A stretch of DNA of 7,865 bases from an uncultured Lachnospiraceae bacterium (GTDB lineage Bacteria > Bacillota > Clostridia > Lachnospirales > Lachnospiraceae), in NCBI GenBank assembly GCA_902783295.1, contig CACZQT010000449.1:1-7865 (forward strand), in the 5' to 3' direction. The notes beneath the pieces are model-generated. The model was not told the origin of the DNA, did no database searches, and was given only the letters and a program-made list of their open reading frames with translations. Below, piece by piece: positions 1 to 7,225 of this stretch. The translations under genes were made by a program, and so were the position numbers. The stretch's first letter is position 1. The number at the start of each line of letters is the position of its first letter.

Positions 1-332
1 AAAGTTTCCTTGCTGAGGACGTGCTCCATCCGGCAGGCGTCATCGGAGGCAGTCTGAGGGTTCACCCCCAGGGTTTCCAGCCAGTGGGAGATGACTTCAT
101 GCCGCTCATAGATGGATTCCGCGATCGCTTTCCCGCTGGGGGTGAGGGTAATGAAACCGGCAGGGGAAACTGTGATATGTCCGCTGTGCCGGAGATTTTT
201 CATGGCGACGCTGACGCTTGGCTTGGTAAAGTTCAATTCTGCGGCAATATCCACCGAACGTACCACGGGAAGTTTCATGTCAAGCCGGTATATAGTTTCA
301 AGGTAGTTTTCTGCAGATTCATTGGTTTTCAT
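1..332 (-). CDS. DtxR/MntR-family metal-dependent transcriptional repressor (partial, N-terminal 110 residues)
   Basis: The protein begins MKTNESAENYLETIYRLD and reads without a stop to the window edge. The N-terminal winged helix covers roughly residues 1-64, with a recognition helix around TKPSVSVAMKNLRHSG (36-51) and a wing ending in ITLTPSG. The dimerisation and metal-binding domain follows, with IYERH (74-78) and DACRMEHVLS (98-107). By alignment with DtxR, H78, C100, E103 and H104 match its metal ligands H79, C102, E105 and H106. B. subtilis MntR has Glu where this protein has C100, which leans towards iron, but the metal cannot be settled here. N9 sits where DtxR has Met10 and MntR has Asp8. 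ATG at 332 is chosen because AAAAGGAG lies at 346-339, 6 nt upstream. Whether a C-terminal SH3/FeoA-like domain exists lies outside the window. The gene is divergent from sbcD. Confidence 0.9.
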   Translation of the reverse strand, partial: MKTNESAENYLETIYRLDMKLPVVRSVDIAAELNFTKPSVSVAMKNLRHSGHITVSPAGFITLTPSGKAIAESIYERHEVISHWLETLGVNPQTASDDACRMEHVLSKET

Positions 333-367
333 TGGAAGCTCCTTTTCAATTCGGGAAATTGCTCTTG

Positions 368-389
368 ATTCCTGTGTGCCGGCAGGAAT
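368..389 (-). other. Small hairpin in the leader of the DtxR-family gene
   Basis: ATTCCTG (368-374) and CAGGAAT (383-389) form a perfect 7-bp inverted repeat with an 8-nt loop. If transcription starts near position 432, this lies in the roughly 100-nt untranslated leader of the repressor gene, about 40 nt before its start codon. There is no T-run after it on either strand, so it does not look like a terminator. Its role is unknown; RNA stability or chance are both possible. Confidence 0.35.
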
Positions 390-409
390 GAACAAATGTG
401 CCGGGATTT

Positions 410-461
410 ATAGGTGAGCCTTGTTTAATTCAAGTTAGAGTATAACACTCCAAACTAACTT
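410..461. promoter_or_regulatory. Candidate DtxR-type operators in the divergent region
   Basis: Three overlapping or adjacent signals cluster here. First, positions 410-428 (ATAGGTGAGCCTTGTTTAA) match 13 of 19 bases of the corynebacterial DtxR box TTAGGTTAGCCTAACCTAA, strongly in the left half only. Second, 435-453 is a 19-bp imperfect dyad centred on 444 with 7 of 9 base pairs, overlapping the proposed -10 of the repressor gene. Third, AAGTTAG (432-438) and CTAACTT (455-461) form a perfect 7-bp inverted repeat with 16 nt between. Position over and just downstream of the repressor promoter suggests autoregulation. Family members often bind their own promoter, but the true motif in this organism is not known, and these matches were found by eye. 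Confidence 0.4.
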
Positions 462-468
462 TTGACAA
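439..468 (-). promoter_or_regulatory. Sigma-A-type promoter for the DtxR-family gene
   Basis: Reading the minus strand, TTGTCA (468-463) is followed after 18 nt by TATACT (444-439), one mismatch from consensus in each hexamer. Transcription would start near position 432 and give a leader of about 100 nt before the repressor start codon at 332. A 19-bp imperfect dyad (435-453) covers the -10 element, so repressor bound there would block polymerase. Confidence 0.55.
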
Positions 469-557
469 CTATTTTTTGTTAAAAGGTTTCTAAAAAGTTC
501 GTGGAACGCTGCTGCATGATCCATCCGCAGACCGGAGCAAGAACCTTTACGAGGGAG

Positions 558-586
558 TTGAGATTTTCGTGAGGGTCGGCTATACT
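558..586 (+). promoter_or_regulatory. Sigma-A-type promoter for the sbcDC operon
   Basis: TTGAGA (558-563) and TATACT (581-586) are separated by exactly 17 nt, with one mismatch from consensus in each hexamer. Transcription would start near 593, about 35 nt before the sbcD ATG at 628. This also argues against the in-frame GTG at 595 as a start, since it would sit at the very 5' end of the mRNA with no room for a ribosome binding site. It is the only good plus-strand promoter I see before the five-gene run. Confidence 0.6.
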
Positions 587-627
587 GATACATTGTGGCA
601 GGAGTGTTTGGAACAGGAGAGCAAGCC

Positions 628-1776
628 ATGAGGTTTTTCCATCTTTCAGATCTTCATATCGGGCTTCGGCTTTATAACCGCAGCCTGGAGGAGGACCAGA
701 GATATGTTTTCCGCCAGATCACGGAGATGGCGGGAAAAGAGCAGCCGGATGCGGTACTGATTGCCGGAGATGTTTATGACAAGGCTGTTCCGTCGGCTGA
801 GGCAGTGGAACTGTTTGATGAATTTCTTACCGGACTGGCGGAAGCCGCTCCGGAAGCAGAGATCATGATTATCAGCGGAAACCATGACAGTGCCCCGAGA
901 CTCAACGTATTCCGCGGACTTCTGAAAAGCCGGAAAATTCACATGATCGGCCAGCCGCCCCGGAAACCGGAGGAAGGGATCGAGAGGGTGACGCTGAGGG
1001 ACAGCTTCGGGGATGTGCATTTTTATCTTCTGCCCTATGTGCGGCCGTCCATGGTGCGGGAAGCTGTGGCCGGGGAAAATGAAGGAAGCCTTTCTTATGA
1101 GGATACCCTGCGCCGCCTGATCCAACGGGAAAACGTGGATTCATCCATGAGGAATGTGCTGGTGAGCCATCAGTTTTATCTGCCGGCGGGAACGGATGCC
1201 GCAGATATGGAACGAATGGAATCGGAAGTATGTACGGTCGGGAATATCGACCAGGTCAGCAGTGAGGTGCTGGAACCCTTTGATTATGCAGCACTGGGGC
1301 ATATCCATAAACCCATGACCCTGGGAGAAGCACGTTTCCGATATTGCGGTACACCGCTGGCCTGTTCAGTAAGCGAAGCCGGCCAGCAGAAAGGCGTGAT
1401 TCTGGCAGAACTGGGGGAGAAAGGTCATTTGTCAACCAGAGTCCTGCCGCTGCATCCTCTTCGGGAGGTGAGGATTCTCTCGGGCAGCCTTCCGGAAATC
1501 CTGGCGCAGGCTTCGGAAGACTATGTTTCTATACGTCTCGTCGGTACCGGGGAAGGGACTCCGGATACCATTGACAGACTTCGGGCCGCCTTCCCGAACC
1601 TGCTGGAAATACGGCGGGTCAGTGAAGAGGAGACTGCGGAAAGAGAGGCTTATCTGCCGGAAGCGGCACCGGATCCGCTGGAGCTCTGCCGCCTTTTTCT
1701 GGGCGGGCTGGAGGAGGAAGAAGAAGCGCTGCTGCAGGATGTAATCCGTGAAGTGCAGGAGAATGGAATGGCCTGA
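628..1776 (+). CDS. sbcD: Exonuclease SbcD (Mre11-type nuclease subunit)
   Basis: SbcD is the metal-dependent phosphoesterase subunit of the SbcCD complex. With SbcC it cuts DNA hairpins and protein-blocked ends, acting as an ATP-dependent double-strand exonuclease and single-strand endonuclease. The 382-residue protein carries the calcineurin-type motifs in order: D8-x-H10 in SDLHIG, GDVYD with D48, GNHD with N85 and H86, H181 in VSHQ, and GHIH with H225 and H227. These are the expected two-metal ligands. After about residue 270 come the DNA-capping region and the acidic SbcC-binding C-terminus (GGLEEEEEALLQD). ATG at 628 is preferred because AGGAG lies at 615-619, 8 nt upstream, and MRFFHLSDLHIG matches the usual start of the family; an in-frame GTG at 595 would add 11 atypical residues. 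It is first in the operon, 33 nt before sbcC. Confidence 0.97.
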   Translation: MRFFHLSDLHIGLRLYNRSLEEDQRYVFRQITEMAGKEQPDAVLIAGDVYDKAVPSAEAVELFDEFLTGLAEAAPEAEIMIISGNHDSAPRLNVFRGLLKSRKIHMIGQPPRKPEEGIERVTLRDSFGDVHFYLLPYVRPSMVREAVAGENEGSLSYEDTLRRLIQRENVDSSMRNVLVSHQFYLPAGTDAADMERMESEVCTVGNIDQVSSEVLEPFDYAALGHIHKPMTLGEARFRYCGTPLACSVSEAGQQKGVILAELGEKGHLSTRVLPLHPLREVRILSGSLPEILAQASEDYVSIRLVGTGEGTPDTIDRLRAAFPNLLEIRRVSEEETAEREAYLPEAAPDPLELCRLFLGGLEEEEEALLQDVIREVQENGMA

Positions 1777-1809
1777 AAAGGCATGTCTGCAGGGAGGAAC
1801 TGAGCGGAT

Positions 1810-4800
1810 ATGAGACCAATACGGCTTACAATGCAGGCGTTCGGGTCTTACGGGACCTGTACGGAAATTGATTTTACAAGGCCGAACCAGAACCTGTTCC
1901 TGATCACGGGAGATACAGGCTCCGGAAAGACGACCATTTTTGACGCAATTGTTTTCGCTCTCTACGGAGAAGCCAGCTCTGTCAGCAATATAAAAAGCGG
2001 GGAAGAACTGCAGAGCCAGTTTGCGCCGGCTGACCGGGAGCCTTTTGTGGAACTGACTTTTTCAGAAACCCGGAACGGGGAGCCGCTGGAATATGTGGTG
2101 CGCCGTGAACCCAGGCATATCCGTCCGGCCAGACGGAAGGGAGCCGCCGATCAGGTGGTCAGCGAGAAAGTGTCCCTTACCATGCCGGACGGGAAGGAAT
2201 ACTCGCCTAAAGAGACGGACGAGAAGCTGGTAGAGATAGTCGGCCTGAACAAGGGACAGTTTATGCAGGTCGCCATGATTGCCCAGGGAGAGTTTATGGA
2301 GCTGCTGAGGGCGGATTCCAACCGGAAGAAGGAGATCTTCCGGAAGCTTTTCCACACCGGTCTGTACCAGGAGATTTCGGATGCCCTTGCGGCCAGACGC
2401 AGAGAGAAGATGGCTGCCATGGACGAGATCCGTTCCGTCTGCCGTCTGGAAGCCGGACGGATTGTGATTCCGGAGGAGGCGGGAGATCAGGAACGGCTTA
2501 TAGAGAGCCGGCGCAGGATCCTGAATGCGGAGAAGCTGCATGTCACAGATCTGGAAGCCCTGACCGAAGAACTGGAAAAAATGTGCGCCTGTCAGCAAAC
2601 TTCCGTGGATGAAACGGAAGAAGCTTTCCGGAAGTCCGGAAAAGTCCGGGATGAAAAACGGGATGCCTGGACGGCGGCAAAAGCTCTGACGGACTCTTAT
2701 ATCCGTCTGGAAGAAGCGGTACGGATTCTGGAGGAATGTGAAAACCAGGCTGCCGGGATGGCATCAGCGGAAGTTCTGGCCGGACAGATCGAAGCAGCCT
2801 GTGAAATCCAGACTGCCTGGAAAAGGTTCGAGGATGCGTCCGGAACCTGGGAGGAAACAAAGAGAAAGAAAGCGGACAGGGAAGCAGCGCTTCCGGTTCT
2901 TCAGGAAGCAGCCATTGCAAAGGAAGCTTTGGAAAAACAGGCAGAGGAAACGGCCCGGGAAGCTCTTTCCGGCCTTACGGGAACGCAGGAAAGAGTCAGG
3001 CGTGCCCTTGAAAACTTCCGGAAAATCCGGGAGGCAGAAAAAAATCTGGAGCAGGCCGGAGCTGCTGTAGAACAGGCCGGGAAAGAAGAAGCAAAAGCCC
3101 GGGAAGCGCAGCAGGAGTATGATGAAAGGACAGCAGCCTGGAGGCAGCAGGCGGAAGACCTCGAAGGCACTGAACGGCAGCTGGCTTTGTGGGAAGCCAG
3201 GCAGAGGGAAGCTGCCTCTATCAATGACGATATCACCCAGCTCCGGCAGGAGCAGCAGGAAGCGCGGAAACAGCAAAAAGCAGCAGAAGCGGCGGTGCAG
3301 GAATACAAGGAAATGTATGACAGATATGCCCGGAAGAGAGCCGAGGCAGAGCGCTGCCGCCGGAATTTCCTGGATTCCCAGGCAGGGGTTCTGGCAGGAA
3401 CCCTGCGGGAAGGCGAACCATGCCCTGTCTGCGGCTCTGTACACCATCCCAGACCTTTTACACTGACAGAAGGACAGGAAGCGCCTGCCAGGGAAGAGGT
3501 CGAGAAGCTGGCGCAGGAAGCGGATCAGCTGGATCAGCTTTCTCAGGAAAAAGCCCTGGCCGCAAGGGCAGCACAGGAACTGCAAAAGGAAAAAAAGGAG
3601 AATCTGGAACGTTCCGGGAAAAAACTGCGGGCCAGGATGGAGACTGCTCTGGAACTGGCTGCCGGAGAGACTTCGCCGCAGCAGTTATTTGACCAGCTGA
3701 AGGAATGGGAGAAAATCCTGCAGGCAGAAGGTGAGAAGCTGAAAGATGACTGGAAAAAGCTGAAGAAGATTCAGGAAGCCCTGAAGAATTCAGAACAGAA
3801 ACGGACAGAACTCCGGAAGGAAGCAGAAACAGCTTCCGTGAAAGCTTCTGAGGCCAGGCAGAGAAAGGCGGCGGCTGCCAGCGTACTGGAATCACTTCTT
3901 CTGGTGAAAGAATTTTCAGATGAGGCAGAAGCCCGCGGTATTCTTGCGCAGGCGTCTCTGAAGAAGGAACAGGCTGATCAGCTGCTGGAGGATGCCAGAA
4001 AAGACGCCAGGCAGGCAAAAGCCGGGAAAGAACAGTGCGAAACCCTGATCCGGGAATATGAAGCAGTGCTGCCCGGACAGGAGACAGAAAAAAAGAGCCG
4101 TTTTACGTCTTATGAAGCGGTTATGATGGAAAAAGGGATGGATGAAACTGCCTGGCGGCAGACAGTCCGCGAACACAAGGCGTCCGAGGCGCGGGAGTAC
4201 CGGGAGAAAGTGTCTGCCTGGCAGAGAAAGAAAGCCCAGGCAGAAGGCCTGCGGGAAGGCGCCTGCAGAGAGATCGGAGAACGGCCCCGCCCTGACACGG
4301 TCCGCCTGGAAGAGGAAATGAAAGCAGCGCAGAAAGTGTCGGACGGCCTGGCTGCCCGTCTGGAAAAACAGAAGGAAGCGCTCCGGATCAATACCGATGC
4401 GGCACGCTCGCTGCTTCCCAGGAAGGAAGAAAGGAACCGTGTAGCGGCAGAATACGAAAGGATCGAAAGCCTGTTTGAACGCCTGGCCGGCAAGAGGACC
4501 GGTTCACGGATGGACCTGGAAACCTATGTGCAGCGGTATTTCCTGCAGCGGATCCTTCACTCTGCCAACCGCCGTTTCCTGGAAATGTCCGCCGGACAGT
4601 TTGAACTGCGGATGATCGGTGAGGAGGCGGCCGGAGAAGGAAAGAACCGGGGACTGGATCTGATGGTTTTCTCGGTGGTCAACGGCAAAGAAAGAGAAGT
4701 AAGAACCCTTTCAGGCGGAGAGTCCTTTATGGCAGCCCTTTCCCTGGCACTCGGCATGGCGGATGAAATTCAGGAAAGCCGTTCCGCCATCCATCTGGAT

Positions 4801-5001
4801 ATGATGTTTATTGATGAAGGTTTCGGCTCCCTGGATGATCATGCCAGGGCTCAGGCGGTGCGGGTCCTGCAGCAGATGGCGGGAAGTTCCCGCCTGATCG
4901 GGATTATTTCCCACGTGACCGAACTGAAACAGGAAATGGAAGACCAGCTGCTGGTAACCAAGGATGAGAATGGGAGCCATGTGCGCTGGCAGATCAGTTG
5001 A
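1810..5001 (+). CDS. sbcC: Exonuclease SbcC (Rad50-type SMC-like ATPase)
   Basis: SbcC is the ATPase and DNA-tethering subunit that pairs with SbcD. The 1063-residue length is close to the roughly 1050 of E. coli SbcC. The N-terminal half of the ATPase head holds the P-loop GDTGSGKT (34-41) and the Q-loop in AMIAQGEF (Q159). A long Glu/Lys/Ala-rich coiled coil runs from about residue 190 to 890. At its apex is the zinc hook CPVC (C538-C541), almost exactly mid-protein, through which two complexes dimerise via Zn. The C-terminal head half holds the ABC signature LSGGE (967-971), Walker B FIDEGFGSLD (1000-1009) and the switch histidine H1035 in IISH. All catalytic motifs are present, so it appears functional. 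AGGGAGGA (1791-1798) lies 11 nt before the ATG. It follows sbcD by 33 nt, and the gre gene starts 11 nt after its TGA. Confidence 0.97.
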   Translation: MRPIRLTMQAFGSYGTCTEIDFTRPNQNLFLITGDTGSGKTTIFDAIVFALYGEASSVSNIKSGEELQSQFAPADREPFVELTFSETRNGEPLEYVVRREPRHIRPARRKGAADQVVSEKVSLTMPDGKEYSPKETDEKLVEIVGLNKGQFMQVAMIAQGEFMELLRADSNRKKEIFRKLFHTGLYQEISDALAARRREKMAAMDEIRSVCRLEAGRIVIPEEAGDQERLIESRRRILNAEKLHVTDLEALTEELEKMCACQQTSVDETEEAFRKSGKVRDEKRDAWTAAKALTDSYIRLEEAVRILEECENQAAGMASAEVLAGQIEAACEIQTAWKRFEDASGTWEETKRKKADREAALPVLQEAAIAKEALEKQAEETAREALSGLTGTQERVRRALENFRKIREAEKNLEQAGAAVEQAGKEEAKAREAQQEYDERTAAWRQQAEDLEGTERQLALWEARQREAASINDDITQLRQEQQEARKQQKAAEAAVQEYKEMYDRYARKRAEAERCRRNFLDSQAGVLAGTLREGEPCPVCGSVHHPRPFTLTEGQEAPAREEVEKLAQEADQLDQLSQEKALAARAAQELQKEKKENLERSGKKLRARMETALELAAGETSPQQLFDQLKEWEKILQAEGEKLKDDWKKLKKIQEALKNSEQKRTELRKEAETASVKASEARQRKAAAASVLESLLLVKEFSDEAEARGILAQASLKKEQADQLLEDARKDARQAKAGKEQCETLIREYEAVLPGQETEKKSRFTSYEAVMMEKGMDETAWRQTVREHKASEAREYREKVSAWQRKKAQAEGLREGACREIGERPRPDTVRLEEEMKAAQKVSDGLAARLEKQKEALRINTDAARSLLPRKEERNRVAAEYERIESLFERLAGKRTGSRMDLETYVQRYFLQRILHSANRRFLEMSAGQFELRMIGEEAAGEGKNRGLDLMVFSVVNGKEREVRTLSGGESFMAALSLALGMADEIQESRSAIHLDMMFIDEGFGSLDDHARAQAVRVLQQMAGSSRLIGIISHVTELKQEMEDQLLVTKDENGSHVRWQIS

Positions 5002-5012
5002 GGAATGATATT

Positions 5013-5519
5013 ATGGCAAAGGAAAGAATGACAAAAGCCGACATTGAGAAGATTGAGGCAGAACTGGAACACCGGAAGGTGGATCTGCGCTGGAAAATCG
5101 CAGAAGCCATCCGGGATGCAGCTGCGCAGGGGGACCGGAGCGAGAATTTTGAGTATTACGCGGCAAAAAGGGAAAGAAGCCAGAATGAAGGCCGCATCCG
5201 GTATCTGGAAAGGCTGCTGAAAGACGCGGAGGTGATTACCGATGAAACCGCGGAGGATGAGGTAGGCCTGGACAGTGAAGTGGAACTGTACTTCCCGGAG
5301 CAGGACATGAGCCGTACCGTGAAGCTGGTTACTTCTATCCGGGGAGACTCCCTGCACGATTACGTCAGTGTGGAAGCGCCTTTGGGAAAAGCCCTGACCG
5401 GACACCGGGAAGGGGAACGCATACGGGTTACGGTAGACGCCGGTTTCAGCTACGAAGTGGAGATCCGCCATATCCGGAAACATGTGGATGAAAGCGGGGA
5501 CAGGATCCGGTCTTATTAA
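5013..5519 (+). CDS. GreA/GreB-family transcription elongation (transcript cleavage) factor
   Basis: Gre factors enter the secondary channel of backtracked RNA polymerase and stimulate cleavage of the RNA 3' end, restarting stalled complexes. This 168-residue protein has the two-domain layout. The N-terminal antiparallel coiled coil (about 1-76) carries the tip GDRSENFEYYAAK, where D41 and E44 fall at the same numbers as the catalytic acids of E. coli GreA. The C-terminal FKBP-like domain (about 82-168) includes APLGKALTGHREGE (122-135), equivalent to the GreA SPIARALIGKEEGD segment. With both acids present it should be cleavage-competent, unlike Gfh-type inhibitors. ATG at 5013 has GAGG at 5000-5003; a TTG at 4998, inside the last codons of sbcC, would add five residues and lacks such a site. 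It may be a paralogue rather than the main greA, which cannot be decided here. It sits within the sbcDC run. Confidence 0.9.
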   Translation: MAKERMTKADIEKIEAELEHRKVDLRWKIAEAIRDAAAQGDRSENFEYYAAKRERSQNEGRIRYLERLLKDAEVITDETAEDEVGLDSEVELYFPEQDMSRTVKLVTSIRGDSLHDYVSVEAPLGKALTGHREGERIRVTVDAGFSYEVEIRHIRKHVDESGDRIRSY

Positions 5520-5550
5520 AACAGAGGTCCGGGGAGGAAGGAGACAACAA

Positions 5551-6321
5551 ATGGCAAAGAAAATGATTTCCTGGAATGTCAACGGGCTTCGTGCCTGTGT
5601 GGGCAAAGGCTTTGAGGAGGCTTTCAAAGCTCTGGACGCTGATATCTTCTGCCTGCAGGAAACCAAGCTGCAGGCAGGCCAGATTGACCTGGAACTGCCG
5701 GGATACCACAGTTACTGGAACTATGCGGAAAAGAAAGGCTATTCGGGGACAGCTGTCTTTACCAGAGAGGAACCCCTGTCTGTTTCCTGCGGCATTGGCG
5801 TGCCGGAACACGACCACGAGGGACGGGTGATTACCCTGGAGTTCCCGGACTGGTATTTCCTGACCTGCTATACTCCGAACTCCCAGGACGGTCTTGCCAG
5901 GCTGGATTACCGGATGGAATGGGAGGACGCGTTCCTTGCCTATCTGAAGGGCCTCGAAAGCAGGAAACCGGTTATTTTCTGCGGCGATCTGAATGTGGCG
6001 CACAGGGAGATCGACCTGAAGAACCCGAAAACAAACCGGCGCAACGCCGGGTTCACCGACGAGGAAAGAGAGAAGTTTTCCTGCCTGCTGGAAGCCGGTT
6101 TCATTGATACGTTCCGGTATTTTTATCCGGATCAGAAAGACGTTTATTCCTGGTGGAGCTACCGCTTCCATGCCAGGGAGAAGAACGCCGGGTGGCGTAT
6201 TGACTATTTTGTGGTATCCGAATGCCTGAAGGACCGGCTGGCGGACGCCAGAATTCATACGGAAATTTTCGGGTCCGACCACTGCCCGGTGGAACTTATC
6301 CTGAAGGATAAAGGTGAGTAA
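5551..6321 (+). CDS. xth: Exodeoxyribonuclease III / class II AP endonuclease (ExoA-like)
   Basis: This Mg-dependent enzyme of the endonuclease-exonuclease-phosphatase fold cuts 5' to abasic sites and removes blocked 3' ends in base excision repair. The 256-residue length is close to B. subtilis ExoA (about 252). Motifs in order are ISWNVNGLRA (6-15, with N9 and N11), LQETK with E37, CYTPNSQ with Y107, GDLNVAH with D146 and N148, the ExoA-like block around WWSYRFHAREKNAGWRIDYF, and SDHCPV with D243 and H244. These cover the metal-binding Glu, the catalytic Asp/Asn pair and the Asp-His pair of the family. AAGGAG (5538-5543) sits 7 nt before the ATG. It follows the gre gene by 31 nt and precedes the HAD gene by 9 nt, so co-transcription with sbcDC is likely. 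In Bacillus-type nomenclature it would be exoA. Confidence 0.95.
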   Translation: MAKKMISWNVNGLRACVGKGFEEAFKALDADIFCLQETKLQAGQIDLELPGYHSYWNYAEKKGYSGTAVFTREEPLSVSCGIGVPEHDHEGRVITLEFPDWYFLTCYTPNSQDGLARLDYRMEWEDAFLAYLKGLESRKPVIFCGDLNVAHREIDLKNPKTNRRNAGFTDEEREKFSCLLEAGFIDTFRYFYPDQKDVYSWWSYRFHAREKNAGWRIDYFVVSECLKDRLADARIHTEIFGSDHCPVELILKDKGE

Positions 6322-6330
6322 GGAGAAAGA

Positions 6331-7155
6331 ATGAAAAGAATCCGCCTGATCGCAACAGATATCGACGGAACTATCCTGCCTTTCGGGCAGAGAGAAATCC
6401 CGGACAGAATCCTGGCAGCCCTGGCAGAAGCAGTCCGTCAGAATATAGAGGTTGTACCCGTTTCGGGACGGCTTCTTACCGGCCTGCCTCCGGAGCTGAT
6501 GGAAATCCCGGGAATCCGCTATACCATTACCAGCAACGGGGCAGCTGTGACGAACCTGCTTACGGGGGAGACAGAATATGAGAGGATGATTCCTGCGAAG
6601 GAAGCAGCCGGGATTCTGCGCTTCTTCGAGACACTCGACGTTTATTCCTGCGTGTACATCCGGGGGATTCCCTATAACCGCAGCCGGCTGCATCCGGGAC
6701 TTTCTATTCACTATAGTCACCGGCTGGACTTTTTCCGGCGAAATCCAAAAGAAAATCTTGCTGATTTCGTAGAGGAATTCGGGCAGCCGGTAGAGAAGGT
6801 GTTTGTGACCTTTTTTGAAGACAGCGTCCGGGAGAGGATTCTGCAGAAAATCCCTTCTTTTTCCGGTGTGCGTGCGACTGCGTCTTCCGCCTGGAACCTG
6901 GAGATCAATCACGAAGAAGCGGACAAGGGGAGTGCGCTGGCGTGGCTTTGCGGGAAACTGGGGATCGAGGCTGGCGAGGTAGCAGCTATGGGAGATAACG
7001 AAAACGACCTGACCATGCTGTCATTTGCCGGCAGAGCTATAGTTCCTATTAGCGCGGAGGCATCTGCCAGGGCCATAGCTACAGACCTGGTGCCGGAATG
7101 CGCCTTGTGCGGGGCAGCCGTATATCTGGAACAGCTGCTCGGCATAAACAAATAG
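6331..7155 (+). CDS. Cof-type HAD-superfamily (IIB) hydrolase, probable sugar-phosphate or nucleotide-related phosphatase
   Basis: The 274-residue protein has the four haloacid dehalogenase motifs of the Cof/YidA subfamily. Motif I is ATDIDGTIL with nucleophile D10 and acid/base D12, motif II is PVSGR with S45, motif III is K199 in EADKGSAL, and motif IV is GDNENDLTML with D222 and D226. The region between motifs II and III (about 85-190) is the C2B-type cap that sets substrate choice. Enzymes of this group dephosphorylate small phosphorylated metabolites through a phosphoaspartate; the substrate cannot be read from sequence. AAGGAG (6320-6325) overlaps the TAA of xth and sits 5 nt before the ATG, so the two are likely translated from one transcript. 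It is the last gene of the five-gene run, and the next promoter's -35 begins directly after its TAG. Confidence 0.93.
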   Translation: MKRIRLIATDIDGTILPFGQREIPDRILAALAEAVRQNIEVVPVSGRLLTGLPPELMEIPGIRYTITSNGAAVTNLLTGETEYERMIPAKEAAGILRFFETLDVYSCVYIRGIPYNRSRLHPGLSIHYSHRLDFFRRNPKENLADFVEEFGQPVEKVFVTFFEDSVRERILQKIPSFSGVRATASSAWNLEINHEEADKGSALAWLCGKLGIEAGEVAAMGDNENDLTMLSFAGRAIVPISAEASARAIATDLVPECALCGAAVYLEQLLGINK

Positions 7156-7184
7156 TTGACAGAAATTGTGGAAAATGGCATACT
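7156..7184 (+). promoter_or_regulatory. Sigma-A-type promoter for the rubrerythrin gene
   Basis: A perfect TTGACA (7156-7161) begins on the base after the HAD stop codon and is followed after 17 nt by CATACT (7179-7184), which keeps four of six consensus bases. Transcription would start near 7191 and leave about 99 nt of leader before the ATG at 7290. A second -10-like TATAAC (7215-7220) lacks a matching -35. I see no terminator between the HAD gene and rubrerythrin, so read-through from the upstream operon may add to its expression. Confidence 0.6.
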
Positions 7185-7225
7185 TATGCGTAGGAGGTCG
7201 GATACCAGATCCTGTATAACTGTCT

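Larger units (their letters stand above)
333..627. other. Divergent intergenic region between the repressor gene and sbcD
   Basis: This 295-nt stretch separates two divergent start codons. The left half, to about 470, is AT-rich and carries the repressor's ribosome binding site, leader hairpin, promoter and candidate operators. The right half carries the sbcD promoter and ribosome binding site. Between them, AAAGGTT (482-488) and AACCTTT (542-548) form a 7-bp inverted repeat 53 nt apart, and GTTC-gtg-GAAC (497-507) forms a tiny hairpin; neither resembles a known element. I see no RNA gene, T-box, known riboswitch core or convincing small reading frame. Confidence 0.6.

Noticed and set aside
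462..494. Plus-strand promoter using the perfect TTGACA at 462-467
   Set aside because: No acceptable -10 lies 16-18 nt downstream; the nearest AT-rich hexamer is about 20-21 nt away. The TTGAGA/TATACT pair at 558-586 is better.
595..630. GTG at 595 as the start of sbcD
   Set aside because: It would sit at the predicted transcription start with no ribosome binding site and add 11 residues not typical of the family; ATG at 628 has AGGAG 8 nt upstream.
1771..1782. GCCT-GAAA-AGGC mini-hairpin across the sbcD stop codon, considered as a terminator
   Set aside because: The stem is only 4 bp and there is no T-run; sbcC follows with a ribosome site, so transcription presumably continues.
2764..3585. 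A 273-codon open frame on the minus strand within sbcC
   Set aside because: It lies opposite the coiled coil, whose biased Glu/Lys/Ala/Gln codons give Phe/Leu/Cys-rich antisense frames; there is no supporting ribosome site or family match.
3001..4200. Many near-repeats of GGAAGC/GCAGGAA-like words, considered as DNA repeats
   Set aside because: They are in-frame Glu-Ala/Ala-Glu codon pairs of the SbcC coiled coil, not independent repeat units.
5446..6912. A 488-codon open frame on the minus strand, antisense to the gre end, xth and much of the HAD gene
   Set aside because: The plus-strand genes are unambiguous families with all motifs intact. The antisense product is low in complexity, His/Pro/Phe-rich and matches nothing I recognise, as expected of a shadow frame opposite moderately GC-rich genes.
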